In this document: in pieces, positions 26,799 through 36,211 of the stretch
How the letters are laid out: each line of letters begins with the position of its first letter
Position numbering within the stretch: the stretch's first letter is position 1
Assembly: GCA_944325825.1 (NCBI GenBank)
Contig: CALVBP010000005.1
Location: forward strand, 1 to 64,000
Reading direction: 5' to 3'
From: Candidatus Gastranaerophilales bacterium
GTDB taxonomy: Bacteria > Cyanobacteriota > Vampirovibrionia > Gastranaerophilales > Gastranaerophilaceae
DNA length: 64,000 nucleotides
Made by a program: the position numbers and the translations under genes
The notes under the pieces: model-generated
The model's input: only the letters and a program-made list of their open reading frames with translations
The model's database searches: none
Told to the model about the DNA's origin: nothing

Positions 26799-28562
26799 TT
26801 AGTTCTTTGTTACGGTACTTTTAATATGTAATTCTCTCATTTGTTGAAGAGAAGCTTCTCCGGGAGCGTCGCTCATCAAATCTTTTGCACTTGCATTTTT
26901 CGGGAAAGCAATAACATCTCTTATGGAATCCGTTCTGCAAAGAAGGGCGACTAATCTATCTAAACCTATTGCCAATCCGGCATGCGGTGGGGTTCCATAT
27001 TGAAGAGCATTAACCATAAATCCGAATTTTTCGGTAGCTTCTTCTTCGGTTAGCCCGAGTGCCTTAAAGATTTTCTTTTGAACTTCGCTTGAGTGGATTC
27101 TCACAGAACCTCCGCCCAATTCTGTTCCGTTGTATACAATATCATATGCAATAGACTTAACATTGCCTAAATCACCGCTATCCAGCTTGTCTAAGTCGTT
27201 AAGGTTTGGAGATGTGAACGGGTGGTGCATTGCCATAAATCGACCTTCCTCGTCTGACCATTCAAACATTGGAAAGTCTACTACCCAGAGAAGGTTATGT
27301 TTGTTTTCATCAATAAGATTAAGAGATTTACCGAAGTGGAGTCTTAATCTTCCCATGATATCGTATACAAGACTTGGCTTGTCTGCAACAAAGAAAATAA
27401 TGTCTCCTGCTTCTGCCTGCGCTCTTTCTTGAATACGTTTTGCCTGTTCTTCGGTTACAAACTTAAGTACCGGAGATTTAGCAGTTCCGTCTTCGTTATA
27501 AATAATATTTGCAAGAGCTTTTGCACCAAATGATACTGCAAGTTTTGTAATATCATCAATATCTTTTCTGGAATACTTGGCGCCGCCGGGAATTCTGATA
27601 CCTCTAACGATTCCGCCGTTAAGGAGAGTATTTTTAACAATATCAAAGTTTGATTCAAGAATAATATCTCCGATATCAAATAATTCAAGTCCGAATCTTG
27701 TATCAGGCTTGTCGGATCCGTATCGGTCCATTGCTTCCTGCCAAGGCATTTGAATAAACGGAGGTTTGATTTCAACACCGGCAGCTTTAAACGCTTCTAC
27801 AAGTAGTCCTTCTACCATTTTTATGACATCCGGCTGTTCTACAAAAGACATTTCCATATCAATTTGAGTGAATTCAGGCTGTCTGTCAGCTCTTAAGTCT
27901 TCATCACGGAAGCATTTTGCAATTTGATAATATTTTTCAATGCCGCCAACCATCAAAAGTTGTTTAAAAATTTGAGGAGATTGAGGAAGTGCAAAGAATT
28001 TCCCCGGCTGAACTCTGGATGGAACCAGATAGTCTCTTGCGCCTTCCGGAGTTGTTTTAATTAATATAGGAGTTTCAACTTCCAGAAAATCTTGGTTATT
28101 CAAATAATTTCTTACGGCCTGTACAATATTGTGTCTTGTTTTTAAGTTGTTGAGCATTTTCTCATTTCTTATATCAAGATAACGATATTTGAGTCTTATA
28201 TCTTCAGAAACATTATCATCGCCGAGAACGAAAGGCAAAACTTTTGATTCGGAAAGAATTTCAACACTCTCAGGATACATTTCAACTTGTCCCGTAGCAT
28301 ATTTCTCGTTATATGTTTCTTCAGGACGTCTTGTTACTTTTCCCTTAACTGTTATTACATATTCGCTTCTTACTTTTTCAAAAACTTTATGTACATCAGG
28401 ATTAATCTGAGGGTTTGCAACTAATTGAAAGAATCCGCTTCTGTCACGGAGTTCTATAAACAAAATTCCGCCCAAATCTCTTACTGTAGATACCCATCCT
28501 GACAGAGTTATTTCTTCATTAATATTATTCAAATTAAGTTCACCGCAATTATTTGATTTCAT
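26799..28562 (-). CDS. aspS: Aspartyl-tRNA synthetase
   Basis: This class II synthetase charges tRNA(Asp), and in organisms with GatCAB often tRNA(Asn) too. About 587 residues carry the N-terminal OB domain (LSGWVSTVRDLGGILFIELR), the class II core with FRDEDLRADRQPEFTQID (motif 2), the GAD insertion typical of bacterial enzymes and the motif 3 GLAIGLDRLVALL near the C-terminus. The ATG at 28562 aligns with the usual MxxxxCGEL start; an in-frame TTG lies 12 bases upstream. gatA lies about 10 kb away, consistent with a transamidation pathway. Confidence 0.97.
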   Translation of the reverse strand: MKSNNCGELNLNNINEEITLSGWVSTVRDLGGILFIELRDRSGFFQLVANPQINPDVHKVFEKVRSEYVITVKGKVTRRPEETYNEKYATGQVEMYPESVEILSESKVLPFVLGDDNVSEDIRLKYRYLDIRNEKMLNNLKTRHNIVQAVRNYLNNQDFLEVETPILIKTTPEGARDYLVPSRVQPGKFFALPQSPQIFKQLLMVGGIEKYYQIAKCFRDEDLRADRQPEFTQIDMEMSFVEQPDVIKMVEGLLVEAFKAAGVEIKPPFIQMPWQEAMDRYGSDKPDTRFGLELFDIGDIILESNFDIVKNTLLNGGIVRGIRIPGGAKYSRKDIDDITKLAVSFGAKALANIIYNEDGTAKSPVLKFVTEEQAKRIQERAQAEAGDIIFFVADKPSLVYDIMGRLRLHFGKSLNLIDENKHNLLWVVDFPMFEWSDEEGRFMAMHHPFTSPNLNDLDKLDSGDLGNVKSIAYDIVYNGTELGGGSVRIHSSEVQKKIFKALGLTEEEATEKFGFMVNALQYGTPPHAGLAIGLDRLVALLCRTDSIRDVIAFPKNASAKDLMSDAPGEASLQQMRELHIKSTVTKN

Positions 28563-28695
28563 TCTGGTTTTCAATTTCTTTCATCTCCCTATAAAAACTA
28601 ATTTGCCCTAAAATCGTAACAAAAACAGGGAAAAATGTAAAGTAAGGGGTAAAGGGGTAAATTATGTCATTTTGGAATTATGTTAAACTATTGTT

Positions 28696-29355
28696 ATGTT
28701 CTATTTTGATACTTTGTACGGAAAAGAGATATTAAAAAGCGATTATCTTGAAGGTGTGAATCACTTTTTTACGACCCGTGACGGGTTTGATTTTGACAAA
28801 ATCGGAGCGGCAAGGATTCTAACACCTAATCAAACACATAGTGCTAATGTTCAGATTGTTGGCAAGAGGGCTGAATATCCGGAAACTGACGGATTAATAA
28901 TTTCTGATCCGGGAGATGCTGTCTGTTTGAGGTTTGCAGATTGTACTCCGCTGATGTTCTATGATTCTAAAAAACATGTAGCAGCTGTTTCACATGCCGG
29001 TTGGAGAGGAACTGCTTCTAAGATTGGTGTTATAACGGTAAAAAAAATGCAGGAATTTTACGGAAGTGTCCCAAAAGATATTATTGCGGTTATTGGTCCT
29101 GCAATTTCTATTTGTTGTTATGAAGTCGGAGATGATGTAAAAGAAAAACTACTCTCGACAGTTTCTGATAAAACAGATTTACTTGACGGAAACAGAGTCG
29201 ATTTAAAAGCCATAAATTCCAGGCAGCTTGAAGAAACAGGTATCAAAAAAATTGACACCTGTCCTTACTGCACTGTATGTGATAATGATATGTTCTTTTC
29301 CTATAGAAAGGAAAACGGAACAAACGAACGGCACTATGCACTTATGATGCTATAG
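28696..29355 (+). CDS. pgeF: Purine nucleoside phosphorylase/PgeF family (YfiH, DUF152)
   Basis: This 219-residue YfiH-family protein matches PgeF and human LACC1, which act on purine nucleosides or remove wrongly placed amino acids from peptidoglycan precursors. The zinc ligands are visible in QTHSANV (near 57), FADCTPLM (near 81) and SHAGWRGT (near 99), followed by GPAISICCYEVG near 138. It stands alone on plus and overlaps the minus-strand membrane gene by 14 bases. Confidence 0.9.
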   Translation: MFYFDTLYGKEILKSDYLEGVNHFFTTRDGFDFDKIGAARILTPNQTHSANVQIVGKRAEYPETDGLIISDPGDAVCLRFADCTPLMFYDSKKHVAAVSHAGWRGTASKIGVITVKKMQEFYGSVPKDIIAVIGPAISICCYEVGDDVKEKLLSTVSDKTDLLDGNRVDLKAINSRQLEETGIKKIDTCPYCTVCDNDMFFSYRKENGTNERHYALMML

Positions 29356-31000
29356 CAGTTTGTTTTTGGGCTGCGGCTTTTGCTTTTCTCTTAGCATCAA
29401 GTTTATTAGTTATGTAAATATTCAGGTTAGGTATTCCCAAACCGAGAACTAAACCGGAGAATAAATATCCCGCAAGCTGAGCTTTATTCAAAACTCCTAA
29501 TTTCTTTTTGGTGGTTTTTCTAAGTTGTTCAGGAAGCTTATTCAAATCACCCATCATTTCTTTGAAAGATTTGGCTACGAGTTTGCCGCCTTCTTCCTTA
29601 GTTGTAGAAACACCGTGTTTTGCTAGAGTTTCAATAAGGATTTCGTCTCTGGTTTTTAAGGAAGCATTAAATATACGCTTAGCTTTATTTGAGTTTTTAT
29701 CTGCTTGTCTGAAATTCAAAACTTCTTTATTAAGCCCGTTAGCGGTAATCTTGTTTACAAAATCACCGAGAACAAGCCAGCTCAAGAAGCCCAGAGTATC
29801 TTTTGTAAGGGATTCTCTTAGTTCATCTTTATCCCTTGCAGACATAATTCTTGAAATAATAGTAATTCCGTAAACTCCTTTTAGTTGGCTAATAGTAGGC
29901 CAGAAACCTTTAAATGCCATTTTGCCCATAAAACCTTTTAAGCCCGTTCCGAGAGTTCCGAGAACCATGCCGAAGAAAGCTGCGGCACTTAAACATTTTA
30001 AGCCGAAGAAGCCTGCACTTTTATCTTTACTTCTTCCTTCTACGCCGACAAAACCGTCTGAGCCGGTCTTTAATTTACTTATATACATATTTATAGGTTG
30101 AACAGATAGACCCACGGCAGAACCTATGAGAAATCCGCCAAGAGCCTTTGTTTTCAAGAATTTGTTCAAAGATTTTAAGTAAGCATTATCTTGAATTCCT
30201 TTGCCTGCTTTAATTTGTTCTTCAAAAGCTTCTTTGACTTTTTCTTTATTAAAGTTATCAGATACCTTGAAAATGTCATTTAACAGTGTTTCAAGATTTG
30301 TTCGGCTTGAAATCTTTTTGTCTGCGGATTCAAGTACATATTGAGATTGAGCTCCTGTATCGCTTGTTATAATGTTAGATATGAGCTGCCTTGAATTTGC
30401 GGTTTTTACTTTTGTCCAAGTCTCGAATTTAGATTTTTTATCTGTTGCCTTTGTTTCATTAAGAGCTTTGTCAAGAAATTCTGCAGCTTTATCAACGGTT
30501 GATTCTGAAAGTTTTACAAAACCGTCTTTATCAGCATTAGCAGAAGTTGGATTGTATGCTTTTAAATTCCTTAATGTTTCTTTCAGGTAATCAGCTTGAG
30601 TTTTTCCGTTTTTAAGTTGTCCTGCCTTATTTTCAGCAAGAATATTTAGTGTTTCGGGAGCTGCGTATATTCCGTTAACCTTTGTTCCGTATTTTTTATT
30701 GAAACCCATCAGTGAAGCTGCAAGCACACCTGCTGCCATACCATATACTCCGATTAAAGAGTCGTTAATCGTGCCCATAATTTCACGACGCAGTGTTTCA
30801 AAACCGGCAAGAGGACCTCTTCTAATCATGTCGCTGCCGGTTCTCGGTATTACCATAAAACATAGGTCAACACCGTTAGCCCCAACAGCCTGATTGGTGG
30901 CAAGATATCGTAAGAATGAATCTCCGGCTCCTTTGAATTGAGCTGGGGTGTTCTGTTGAAGGTTATTGTTTTGTTGTTGTTGAATCTTTTGTACTTTCAT
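29342..31000 (-). CDS. Multi-pass membrane protein with QFKGA tag, paralogue A
   Basis: This 552-residue protein is of unknown function. A Q/N-rich N-terminus leads to the tag QFKGA at 21-25. Hydrophobic segments lie near 80-95, 290-312, 330-360, 405-420 and 515-535, with a helical soluble domain between about 120 and 280. It shares two blocks with the next gene: IPRT...AGFETLRRE near 51-75, and FKGFWPTISQ...SRIMSARDKDELRES...LGDF near 370-420. AAAGG lies about 9 bases before the ATG. It is probably a transcript mate of its paralogue, which is 42 bases upstream. Confidence 0.7.
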   Translation of the reverse strand: MKVQKIQQQQNNNLQQNTPAQFKGAGDSFLRYLATNQAVGANGVDLCFMVIPRTGSDMIRRGPLAGFETLRREIMGTINDSLIGVYGMAAGVLAASLMGFNKKYGTKVNGIYAAPETLNILAENKAGQLKNGKTQADYLKETLRNLKAYNPTSANADKDGFVKLSESTVDKAAEFLDKALNETKATDKKSKFETWTKVKTANSRQLISNIITSDTGAQSQYVLESADKKISSRTNLETLLNDIFKVSDNFNKEKVKEAFEEQIKAGKGIQDNAYLKSLNKFLKTKALGGFLIGSAVGLSVQPINMYISKLKTGSDGFVGVEGRSKDKSAGFFGLKCLSAAAFFGMVLGTLGTGLKGFMGKMAFKGFWPTISQLKGVYGITIISRIMSARDKDELRESLTKDTLGFLSWLVLGDFVNKITANGLNKEVLNFRQADKNSNKAKRIFNASLKTRDEILIETLAKHGVSTTKEEGGKLVAKSFKEMMGDLNKLPEQLRKTTKKKLGVLNKAQLAGYLFSGLVLGLGIPNLNIYITNKLDAKRKAKAAAQKQTAIAS

Positions 31001-31042
31001 TATCTTTACCTTTGATTAAGTTCTGTCGTTAATTTATGACGC

Positions 31043-32680
31043 TTACTTGTCAACCTCTTTTGAGGTTGATGTTTTAGCGGAAGAATCCGCATTGTCCGGT
31101 TTCGACGACGATTGCTCGTGAGCTATTTTTAAAGCTTCGGCATGCTTTTTCTTAGTGTTACTCCTTGTGAAAATAGGAATAATTAATCCGAGCAATATTA
31201 ATGATACACCCAAGTTAACGGCTTGGCAAGCAGAGCGTAAATTAACACCTTTTTTGATTTCCTGTTGAATAATTTTTGCTTGTTCTGCATTGGGTTTTAT
31301 GCCTTTAGCGTTTAAGTTTTGAGCAGTTTTGCTGACGACTTCATCTGATGATTTTAAATTGATATCTTTAACCCAGTGCCAGAATTTTTTGAAGATATTT
31401 GCATTTTTATTAAGTTCTTTGGTTTCATTTAGGAGAGTAATTCCTGTTTTCTTTTGAATAATTGTTGCAGCTGCTTTTGCGGCATAATCACCAAGGAAAT
31501 ACAAGCTTGAGAATGTCGCAATATCTCTTACTGTGGCTTCAGCAAGTTCATTTTTATCGTCTGCTGCTGCCATACGGGAAGCAAAAGTCGCTGTAGAAAT
31601 TATTCTTGCCTGATCCATTGTCGGGAACATTCCTTTAAATTCAAACATGTTCCAGCTTGGTATTTTCATCATTGAGAGAAGAGAAACGCCAAGCATAGAA
31701 GAGATTGAAATAATTTTTTGTTTCAATAACCCTTCTTTTGCTTTTTCATCAACAATGGCTTCTTTTTTACCAAAGTCATCATAAATAGGAGCGCCTTTTA
31801 CACCTGAAAGTTTACCTGTTATCCATCTGTTGATATATTGCATTGATATAGCGAGCGGCAGAACTACTGCAAGACCGAGTGCGCTTTTCGTTTTAACAAG
31901 TTTTCTGCTTTTTTGTGCAAATTCACTCATTTTTACATTTTTATCAGCTTTGTTGAATTCTCTAAAGAATTTTACGGAATCTTCAAGCAGGCTGTTTACG
32001 GTAGATGCTTTTATATCTCCTTTAGAACCTTTAATCTTTATATTTTCAGCAATATGTGTTTTTTCTACTATTTCAGCAGATATTTCTTTAATACTTTTTT
32101 TGAGCTCTTTATTGGATTTGTTGTGTAGTGTCAGTTCTTTTAATTTATTTGAATAAAGTTCAAGTTCTTCCGGAGAAAGCGTATCTTTAAATATAATATT
32201 ATGACGCTTTCCTTCGCATCCTTGAATATTAGCAAGGATTTGCTTTAGAGAGTCCTTAACTTTATCCGGAGTGTTTGATGTTTCATAATATTCTGCAGCC
32301 TGCCTTATAAGGTTGCTGTCAGCCCAGCAGCTCGACATGTTGGTGTTTTTAGGCATTATGAGGTTGTTTGTTAATTTTGCAATTCCAAGGGTTATAAAAC
32401 TCGGGATGAGACAGTTTACGATTAGTCCGGAAGACTCTCTTCTGAAGGCTTCAAATCCGGCAAACCAGTTTGTCATTGATTCAACAAAAGTTCTGGGGAG
32501 AATTGCGGACAGCATATCTATAACCGCAACGTTAATCATCGGGTTTTTTTCACAAGCTTGTATGCCTTGAATTACAAGCGGAAGCACACCGCCGCTTTTA
32601 AAGCTGGGATTGTTTATATTTCGGCGGTCTGCATATGTGCTATTTAGATTTTTGTCTTCTACACCAATTTTGCTAATCAT
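31043..32680 (-). CDS. Multi-pass membrane protein with PSFKS tag, paralogue B
   Basis: This 545-residue protein is paralogous to the gene at 29342. Tag PSFKS is at 25-29. The shared blocks are LPRT...AGFEAFRRE near 62-85 and FKGMFPTMDQ...SRMAAADDKNELAEA...LGDY near 350-400. Membrane segments include one near 95-112, two in 270-340 and one near 500-520. It ends in a polar S/T/D/K-rich tail. The ATG at 32680 is preferred because AGAAG is 8 bases upstream; an earlier in-frame ATG is too close to it. Identity outside the blocks is low, so the duplication is old. Confidence 0.7.
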   Translation of the reverse strand: MISKIGVEDKNLNSTYADRRNINNPSFKSGGVLPLVIQGIQACEKNPMINVAVIDMLSAILPRTFVESMTNWFAGFEAFRRESSGLIVNCLIPSFITLGIAKLTNNLIMPKNTNMSSCWADSNLIRQAAEYYETSNTPDKVKDSLKQILANIQGCEGKRHNIIFKDTLSPEELELYSNKLKELTLHNKSNKELKKSIKEISAEIVEKTHIAENIKIKGSKGDIKASTVNSLLEDSVKFFREFNKADKNVKMSEFAQKSRKLVKTKSALGLAVVLPLAISMQYINRWITGKLSGVKGAPIYDDFGKKEAIVDEKAKEGLLKQKIISISSMLGVSLLSMMKIPSWNMFEFKGMFPTMDQARIISTATFASRMAAADDKNELAEATVRDIATFSSLYFLGDYAAKAAATIIQKKTGITLLNETKELNKNANIFKKFWHWVKDINLKSSDEVVSKTAQNLNAKGIKPNAEQAKIIQQEIKKGVNLRSACQAVNLGVSLILLGLIIPIFTRSNTKKKHAEALKIAHEQSSSKPDNADSSAKTSTSKEVDK

Positions 32681-33031
32681 ACACATATCTTCTAATGTAA
32701 TACATAGATTATATCAACATAGATATATATTTAAAAGCAGAGCAAAATCAAAATTGCTATTATGAGAATAAATGTAAAGAAAATATTAAGAAGAAATTTT
32801 GAATGTTTTTTTCGTGTAAGGAAACTTTTTTAAAAAATACCCGATATGAAATAAAAACCTCAAAATCAATATTAACCTAAACTTTAAAACTATTAAAAAC
32901 TCAGGCATGAAATATTGTAAAATTTTGTAAAGATTTTGTATGCGCTTAAAAACTCCTTGCACTATACTTTAGGTTTGAATCATGTTATTATGAAAGAAAG
33001 TGTTTGTTATTTTTTTGAAGAGGACGACTGG
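32681..33031 (+). other. A/T-rich gene-free stretch before surE
   Basis: No credible gene is visible. Features are a weak sigma-28-like GAAA-N16-CCGATAT (32821-32847), a GGCATG at 32904-32909 followed by two TTTTGTAAA-like strings, and CTTGCACTATACT near 32951-32963 that may supply a -10 for surE. The function of the rest is unknown. Confidence 0.35.
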
Positions 33032-33823
33032 ATGAAAATTCTTATTTCCAATGACGACGGAATTCTGGCTAATGGTATCCGTGCGTTAATTGAAGCATTA
33101 GCCCCATGCCACGATGTTTATGTTGTGGCACCTGACCGAGAAAGAAGTGCAGCAGGGCATTCTTTGACTTTGCATACACCATTGAGAGTTGAAGAGGTAG
33201 ACCCAAAATACGGCGCACGGCGCTGCTGGATGACAACGGGAACCCCTGGTGATTGTGTTAAACTTGCTATAAATGCAATTTTAGCTCCGGAAGAAAAACC
33301 GGATTTGGTTATTTCTGGAATTAACCATGGTCCGAACCTCGGTGCAGATATTTTGTATTCAGGTACGGTAAGTTGTGCAATGGAAGGGGCAATGATGGGT
33401 TATCCGAGTATTGCTACATCTCTTGCAAGTATGAGAAATGAGTATGAAGATTTTAAATTTACGGCAGAGTTTATAGCAGAACTTTTAAATAGACTAGACA
33501 GGTATGAAATTCCGCCTAAGACTATTTTGAATATTAATGTTCCCGGCTTGGAAAAGGACGATATTGCCGGTATTGCTGTAACAGAACTCGGAAGCAGAAT
33601 GTTTACCGATGCATATGAACGAAGGGTAGACCCGAGAGGAAAAGTTTATTATTGGATGGCCGGTGAGCTGATTAATGAACCGGAAGATGCTTCTACAGAT
33701 ATTGCAGCTGTAAGAAATAATAAAATTTCAATTACTCCGGTTACGTATGAGATGACTCGGGTAAATATTATGAATGAGCTGGAAAGAAATCTTTGTAACG
33801 AAGAATTTTGTAAATGGTTCTAA
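33032..33823 (+). CDS. surE: 5'/3'-nucleotidase SurE
   Basis: SurE is a metal-dependent survival phosphatase that hydrolyses nucleoside monophosphates. The N-terminus MKILISNDDG holds the metal-binding Asp8-Asp9. SAAGHSLTLH, GTPGDCV near 71 and SGINHGPNLG near 89 complete the active site. SurE starts at the ATG at 33032; an upstream in-frame extension is not part of the family. At 263 residues it is of normal length. It is transcribed alone and is followed by a strong terminator. Confidence 0.96.
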   Translation: MKILISNDDGILANGIRALIEALAPCHDVYVVAPDRERSAAGHSLTLHTPLRVEEVDPKYGARRCWMTTGTPGDCVKLAINAILAPEEKPDLVISGINHGPNLGADILYSGTVSCAMEGAMMGYPSIATSLASMRNEYEDFKFTAEFIAELLNRLDRYEIPPKTILNINVPGLEKDDIAGIAVTELGSRMFTDAYERRVDPRGKVYYWMAGELINEPEDASTDIAAVRNNKISITPVTYEMTRVNIMNELERNLCNEEFCKWF

Positions 33824-33840
33824 ATTTAACTTATTATAAT

Positions 33841-33874
33841 CAAGGGGCGCTGAAATTTATTTCAGCGCCCCTTG
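33841..33874 (+). terminator. Terminator after surE
   Basis: CAAGGGGCGCTGAAAT pairs perfectly with the downstream ATTTCAGCGCCCCTTG over 16 bp with a 2-base loop, followed by a T-rich stretch. Confidence 0.85.
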
Positions 33875-33915
33875 CGTTTGTTTTTATTGCTATTGTTTTA
33901 TGATGTAAATAATTT

Positions 33916-33948
33916 AAGGAGCGGGCGGTTAAAAACCGCCCGCTCCTT
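33916..33948. terminator. Strong GC-rich hairpin before the aminotransferase end
   Basis: AAGGAGCGGGCGGTT and AACCGCCCGCTCCTT form a 15-bp stem with a 3-base loop. The tail is A/T-mixed in both directions, so it may terminate the minus-strand gene at 33963 or be an extragenic repeat. It is much more GC-rich than its surroundings. Confidence 0.6.
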
Positions 33949-33962
33949 ATAAAATTATAATT

Positions 33963-35081
33963 TTAAGCAAGAGCTTTGGATTTTTCTATACAATTTATTA
34001 ATGTTGATGCAACAGTTTTTTGTTCTTCCAGTGTAAGTTCAGGGAACATTGGAAGAGAAATAACCATTTCGGTACATTTTTCAGTATTTGGAAGCATTCC
34101 TTTGTGGAATCCAAGATGTGCATGAACTTTTTGTAAATGTAATGGCACCGGATAATAAAGCATTGCTCCGATACCGGCTTCTTGCAGCATCTTATGAATA
34201 TTGTCTCTGTTAGGAATCTTAACCGTATATTGATGGTAAACACAATATGTATCGGCTAATTCTTTTGGAGTTTGGATATCAGCATGTCCGGCAAATAATT
34301 CATTATATGTTGCAGCATGAGCTCTTCTTGCTTTGTTCCATTCGTCAATATAATTAAGTTTAACTCTCAGAATTGCAGCCTGAATTTCATCAAGACGAGA
34401 GTTTACTCCGATTTCATCATGGTAATATCTTACAGCGCCGCCGTGGTTTCTAAGAGCAATAATTCTGTTTTTAAGATTTTCGCTGTTAACGGTAATCAAG
34501 CCGCCATCTCCCATTCCTCCGAGGTTTTTAGTCGGATAGAAGCTGTAACAGCCGATATCACCGAATGTACCGACTTTTTTACCTTTATATTCAGCTCCGA
34601 TGGCCTGGCAGCAATCTTCAATTACATATAGATTGTGGCGTTTTGCAATATCCATAATAGCATCCATATCGCAAGGCTGGCCGTAAAGGTGAACAGGAAT
34701 AATTGCTTTTGTTTTTGGAGTGATTAATTCTTCAATCTTTGCCGGGTCAATATTGAATGTATCAGGATTGATATCTGCAAAAACAGGAGTTGCTCCTACG
34801 ATACCTATAGCTTCTGTTGTTGCAACAAATGTAAATGCTGTTGTAATAACTTCATCGCTTTTTCCTATATCAAGAGCTCTTAGTGCAAGATGAAGAGCAT
34901 CTGTTCCTGAATTCAGAGATACTGTGTAATTGCATCCGATGTATTTTGCAAGTTCAACTTCCAATGCTTTGACATTAGGCCCTAAAATATAAGAACCGGA
35001 GCGAAGAACCTCGCATACAACTTTTTCAATCTCATTTCCGATTTTTGCGTATTGTCTTTTTGAATCTAAAATAGGTATCAT
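33963..35081 (-). CDS. DegT/DnrJ/EryC1 family sugar aminotransferase
   Basis: This 372-residue PLP-dependent aminotransferase belongs to the family that converts keto-sugars attached to nucleotides into amino-sugars for surface glycans. The PLP lysine is Lys185 in FYPTKNLGGMGDGG. The phosphate/PLP pocket residues NSGTDALHLAL (58-68) and EDCCQAIGAEY (155-165) match the family. The ATG at 35081 has GGAGAGG upstream and gives the standard MIPILDSKRQ start. A TPR/glycosyltransferase-like gene sits at 22421, but no sugar cluster is adjacent, so the sugar is unknown. Confidence 0.92.
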   Translation of the reverse strand: MIPILDSKRQYAKIGNEIEKVVCEVLRSGSYILGPNVKALEVELAKYIGCNYTVSLNSGTDALHLALRALDIGKSDEVITTAFTFVATTEAIGIVGATPVFADINPDTFNIDPAKIEELITPKTKAIIPVHLYGQPCDMDAIMDIAKRHNLYVIEDCCQAIGAEYKGKKVGTFGDIGCYSFYPTKNLGGMGDGGLITVNSENLKNRIIALRNHGGAVRYYHDEIGVNSRLDEIQAAILRVKLNYIDEWNKARRAHAATYNELFAGHADIQTPKELADTYCVYHQYTVKIPNRDNIHKMLQEAGIGAMLYYPVPLHLQKVHAHLGFHKGMLPNTEKCTEMVISLPMFPELTLEEQKTVASTLINCIEKSKALA

Positions 35082-35189
35082 AATTTTTCCTCTCCTATAA
35101 CTAACCGCCATCTTAATATAATTTAAGTTTAGCACACATTTTTAAGACCTTTATATATTCTTAACTTGAGTATTAGGTATTTAAAAATG

Positions 35190-36176
35190 CTAAAGCCCCA
35201 GAGAAAGAAGAATACTTATTACAAATAATAACGAAAAATAAATCATCAGATTTCTTGCCTGATAGATTCTAATCATAAAGCAGGCTTCACCGCTTTTTTC
35301 AAACCGTTCTCTGTATTCCATAGGAAAATGGTACCATTTTTTTGCAGGTACGGATTCCGGATTCGTTGAGAACTCTTTTAATGATTTATACAAATCTATC
35401 GCCAGCGGTACTGTTAAAAATACGATAAATACTTGCCAATCAAGTATATCTAAGATGCACAATAATATTAAGGAGAAATATGCTGCAATATAAAGGATTT
35501 TTAAAACGACAAGAGATTTTTCCATTGAGGAAAACGTATTTGCCAGAGTCTTTTTCCCTTCGTATTTATCATAATTGTAGTCCATAACCGTATGAGCGTA
35601 TAAAAGCACAACCGTCATAAACATGGAAGGAAGAGAGAGCCAAAAGGCTTCCGGTTCATAAGTTCCTGTCATAACATAATAAACTCCTCCGAATAGAGCC
35701 GGACCATATGCGGTTGCCACAAGAACTTCCGATAACCGAATTCTGGACAAAAAGGGGTAAAGTAATGCGATAATCCCTCCAATAAAGGCAAAATATATTA
35801 CACCAATTCCGCATTTTAAATAAAGGAACACTCCGATAGCCAGAGCAAGTAGTAAATATACTCCGCCAAGTAATAAAAGGTCTTTGGGTTTAATAACTCC
35901 GGCTACAAGGTAGCGGCATTTTGTTTTCTGCGAATTTTTAAGATATTCGGATTTATCAAAACCCACCTGCTTAATTAAAGATTTATAGTCAAAATAATCA
36001 TCAAGCACATTTGCTCCTAAATGCGCAAAGCAAAGACCGATAAGAGAAATTAATCCCAAGAATGAATTCCCTGAATCTAAAAATGAAAATACAAAGACTA
36101 CAAGCCATGACAAGACCGTCATTGGCAAAGCAAAAACTCTTGAGCATTCCATTATTCTGACAGTTTTATTCAGCAT
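35190..36176 (-). CDS. UbiA family prenyltransferase
   Basis: This 328-residue integral membrane protein has about eight or nine helices. The two Asp-rich prenyl-diphosphate-binding motifs are visible: NVLDDYFDY near residue 59 and DYNYDKYEGKKT near 205. Family members attach polyprenyl chains to quinone, heme or sugar acceptors. The pattern is closer to MenA-type than to heme A synthases, but the acceptor is not clear and no other quinone gene is in the window. pheT lies 35 bases upstream in the same direction. Confidence 0.85.
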   Translation of the reverse strand: MLNKTVRIMECSRVFALPMTVLSWLVVFVFSFLDSGNSFLGLISLIGLCFAHLGANVLDDYFDYKSLIKQVGFDKSEYLKNSQKTKCRYLVAGVIKPKDLLLLGGVYLLLALAIGVFLYLKCGIGVIYFAFIGGIIALLYPFLSRIRLSEVLVATAYGPALFGGVYYVMTGTYEPEAFWLSLPSMFMTVVLLYAHTVMDYNYDKYEGKKTLANTFSSMEKSLVVLKILYIAAYFSLILLCILDILDWQVFIVFLTVPLAIDLYKSLKEFSTNPESVPAKKWYHFPMEYRERFEKSGEACFMIRIYQARNLMIYFSLLFVISILLSLGL

Positions 36177-36211
36177 AATTAGATATTAACAAAAATTTTA
36201 GTCTTTGTACA

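Noticed and set aside
32821-32847. Second sigma-28-type promoter before surE
   Set aside because: The -35 is GAAA rather than TAAA, and surE is a housekeeping gene about 185 bases away. Too weak to claim.
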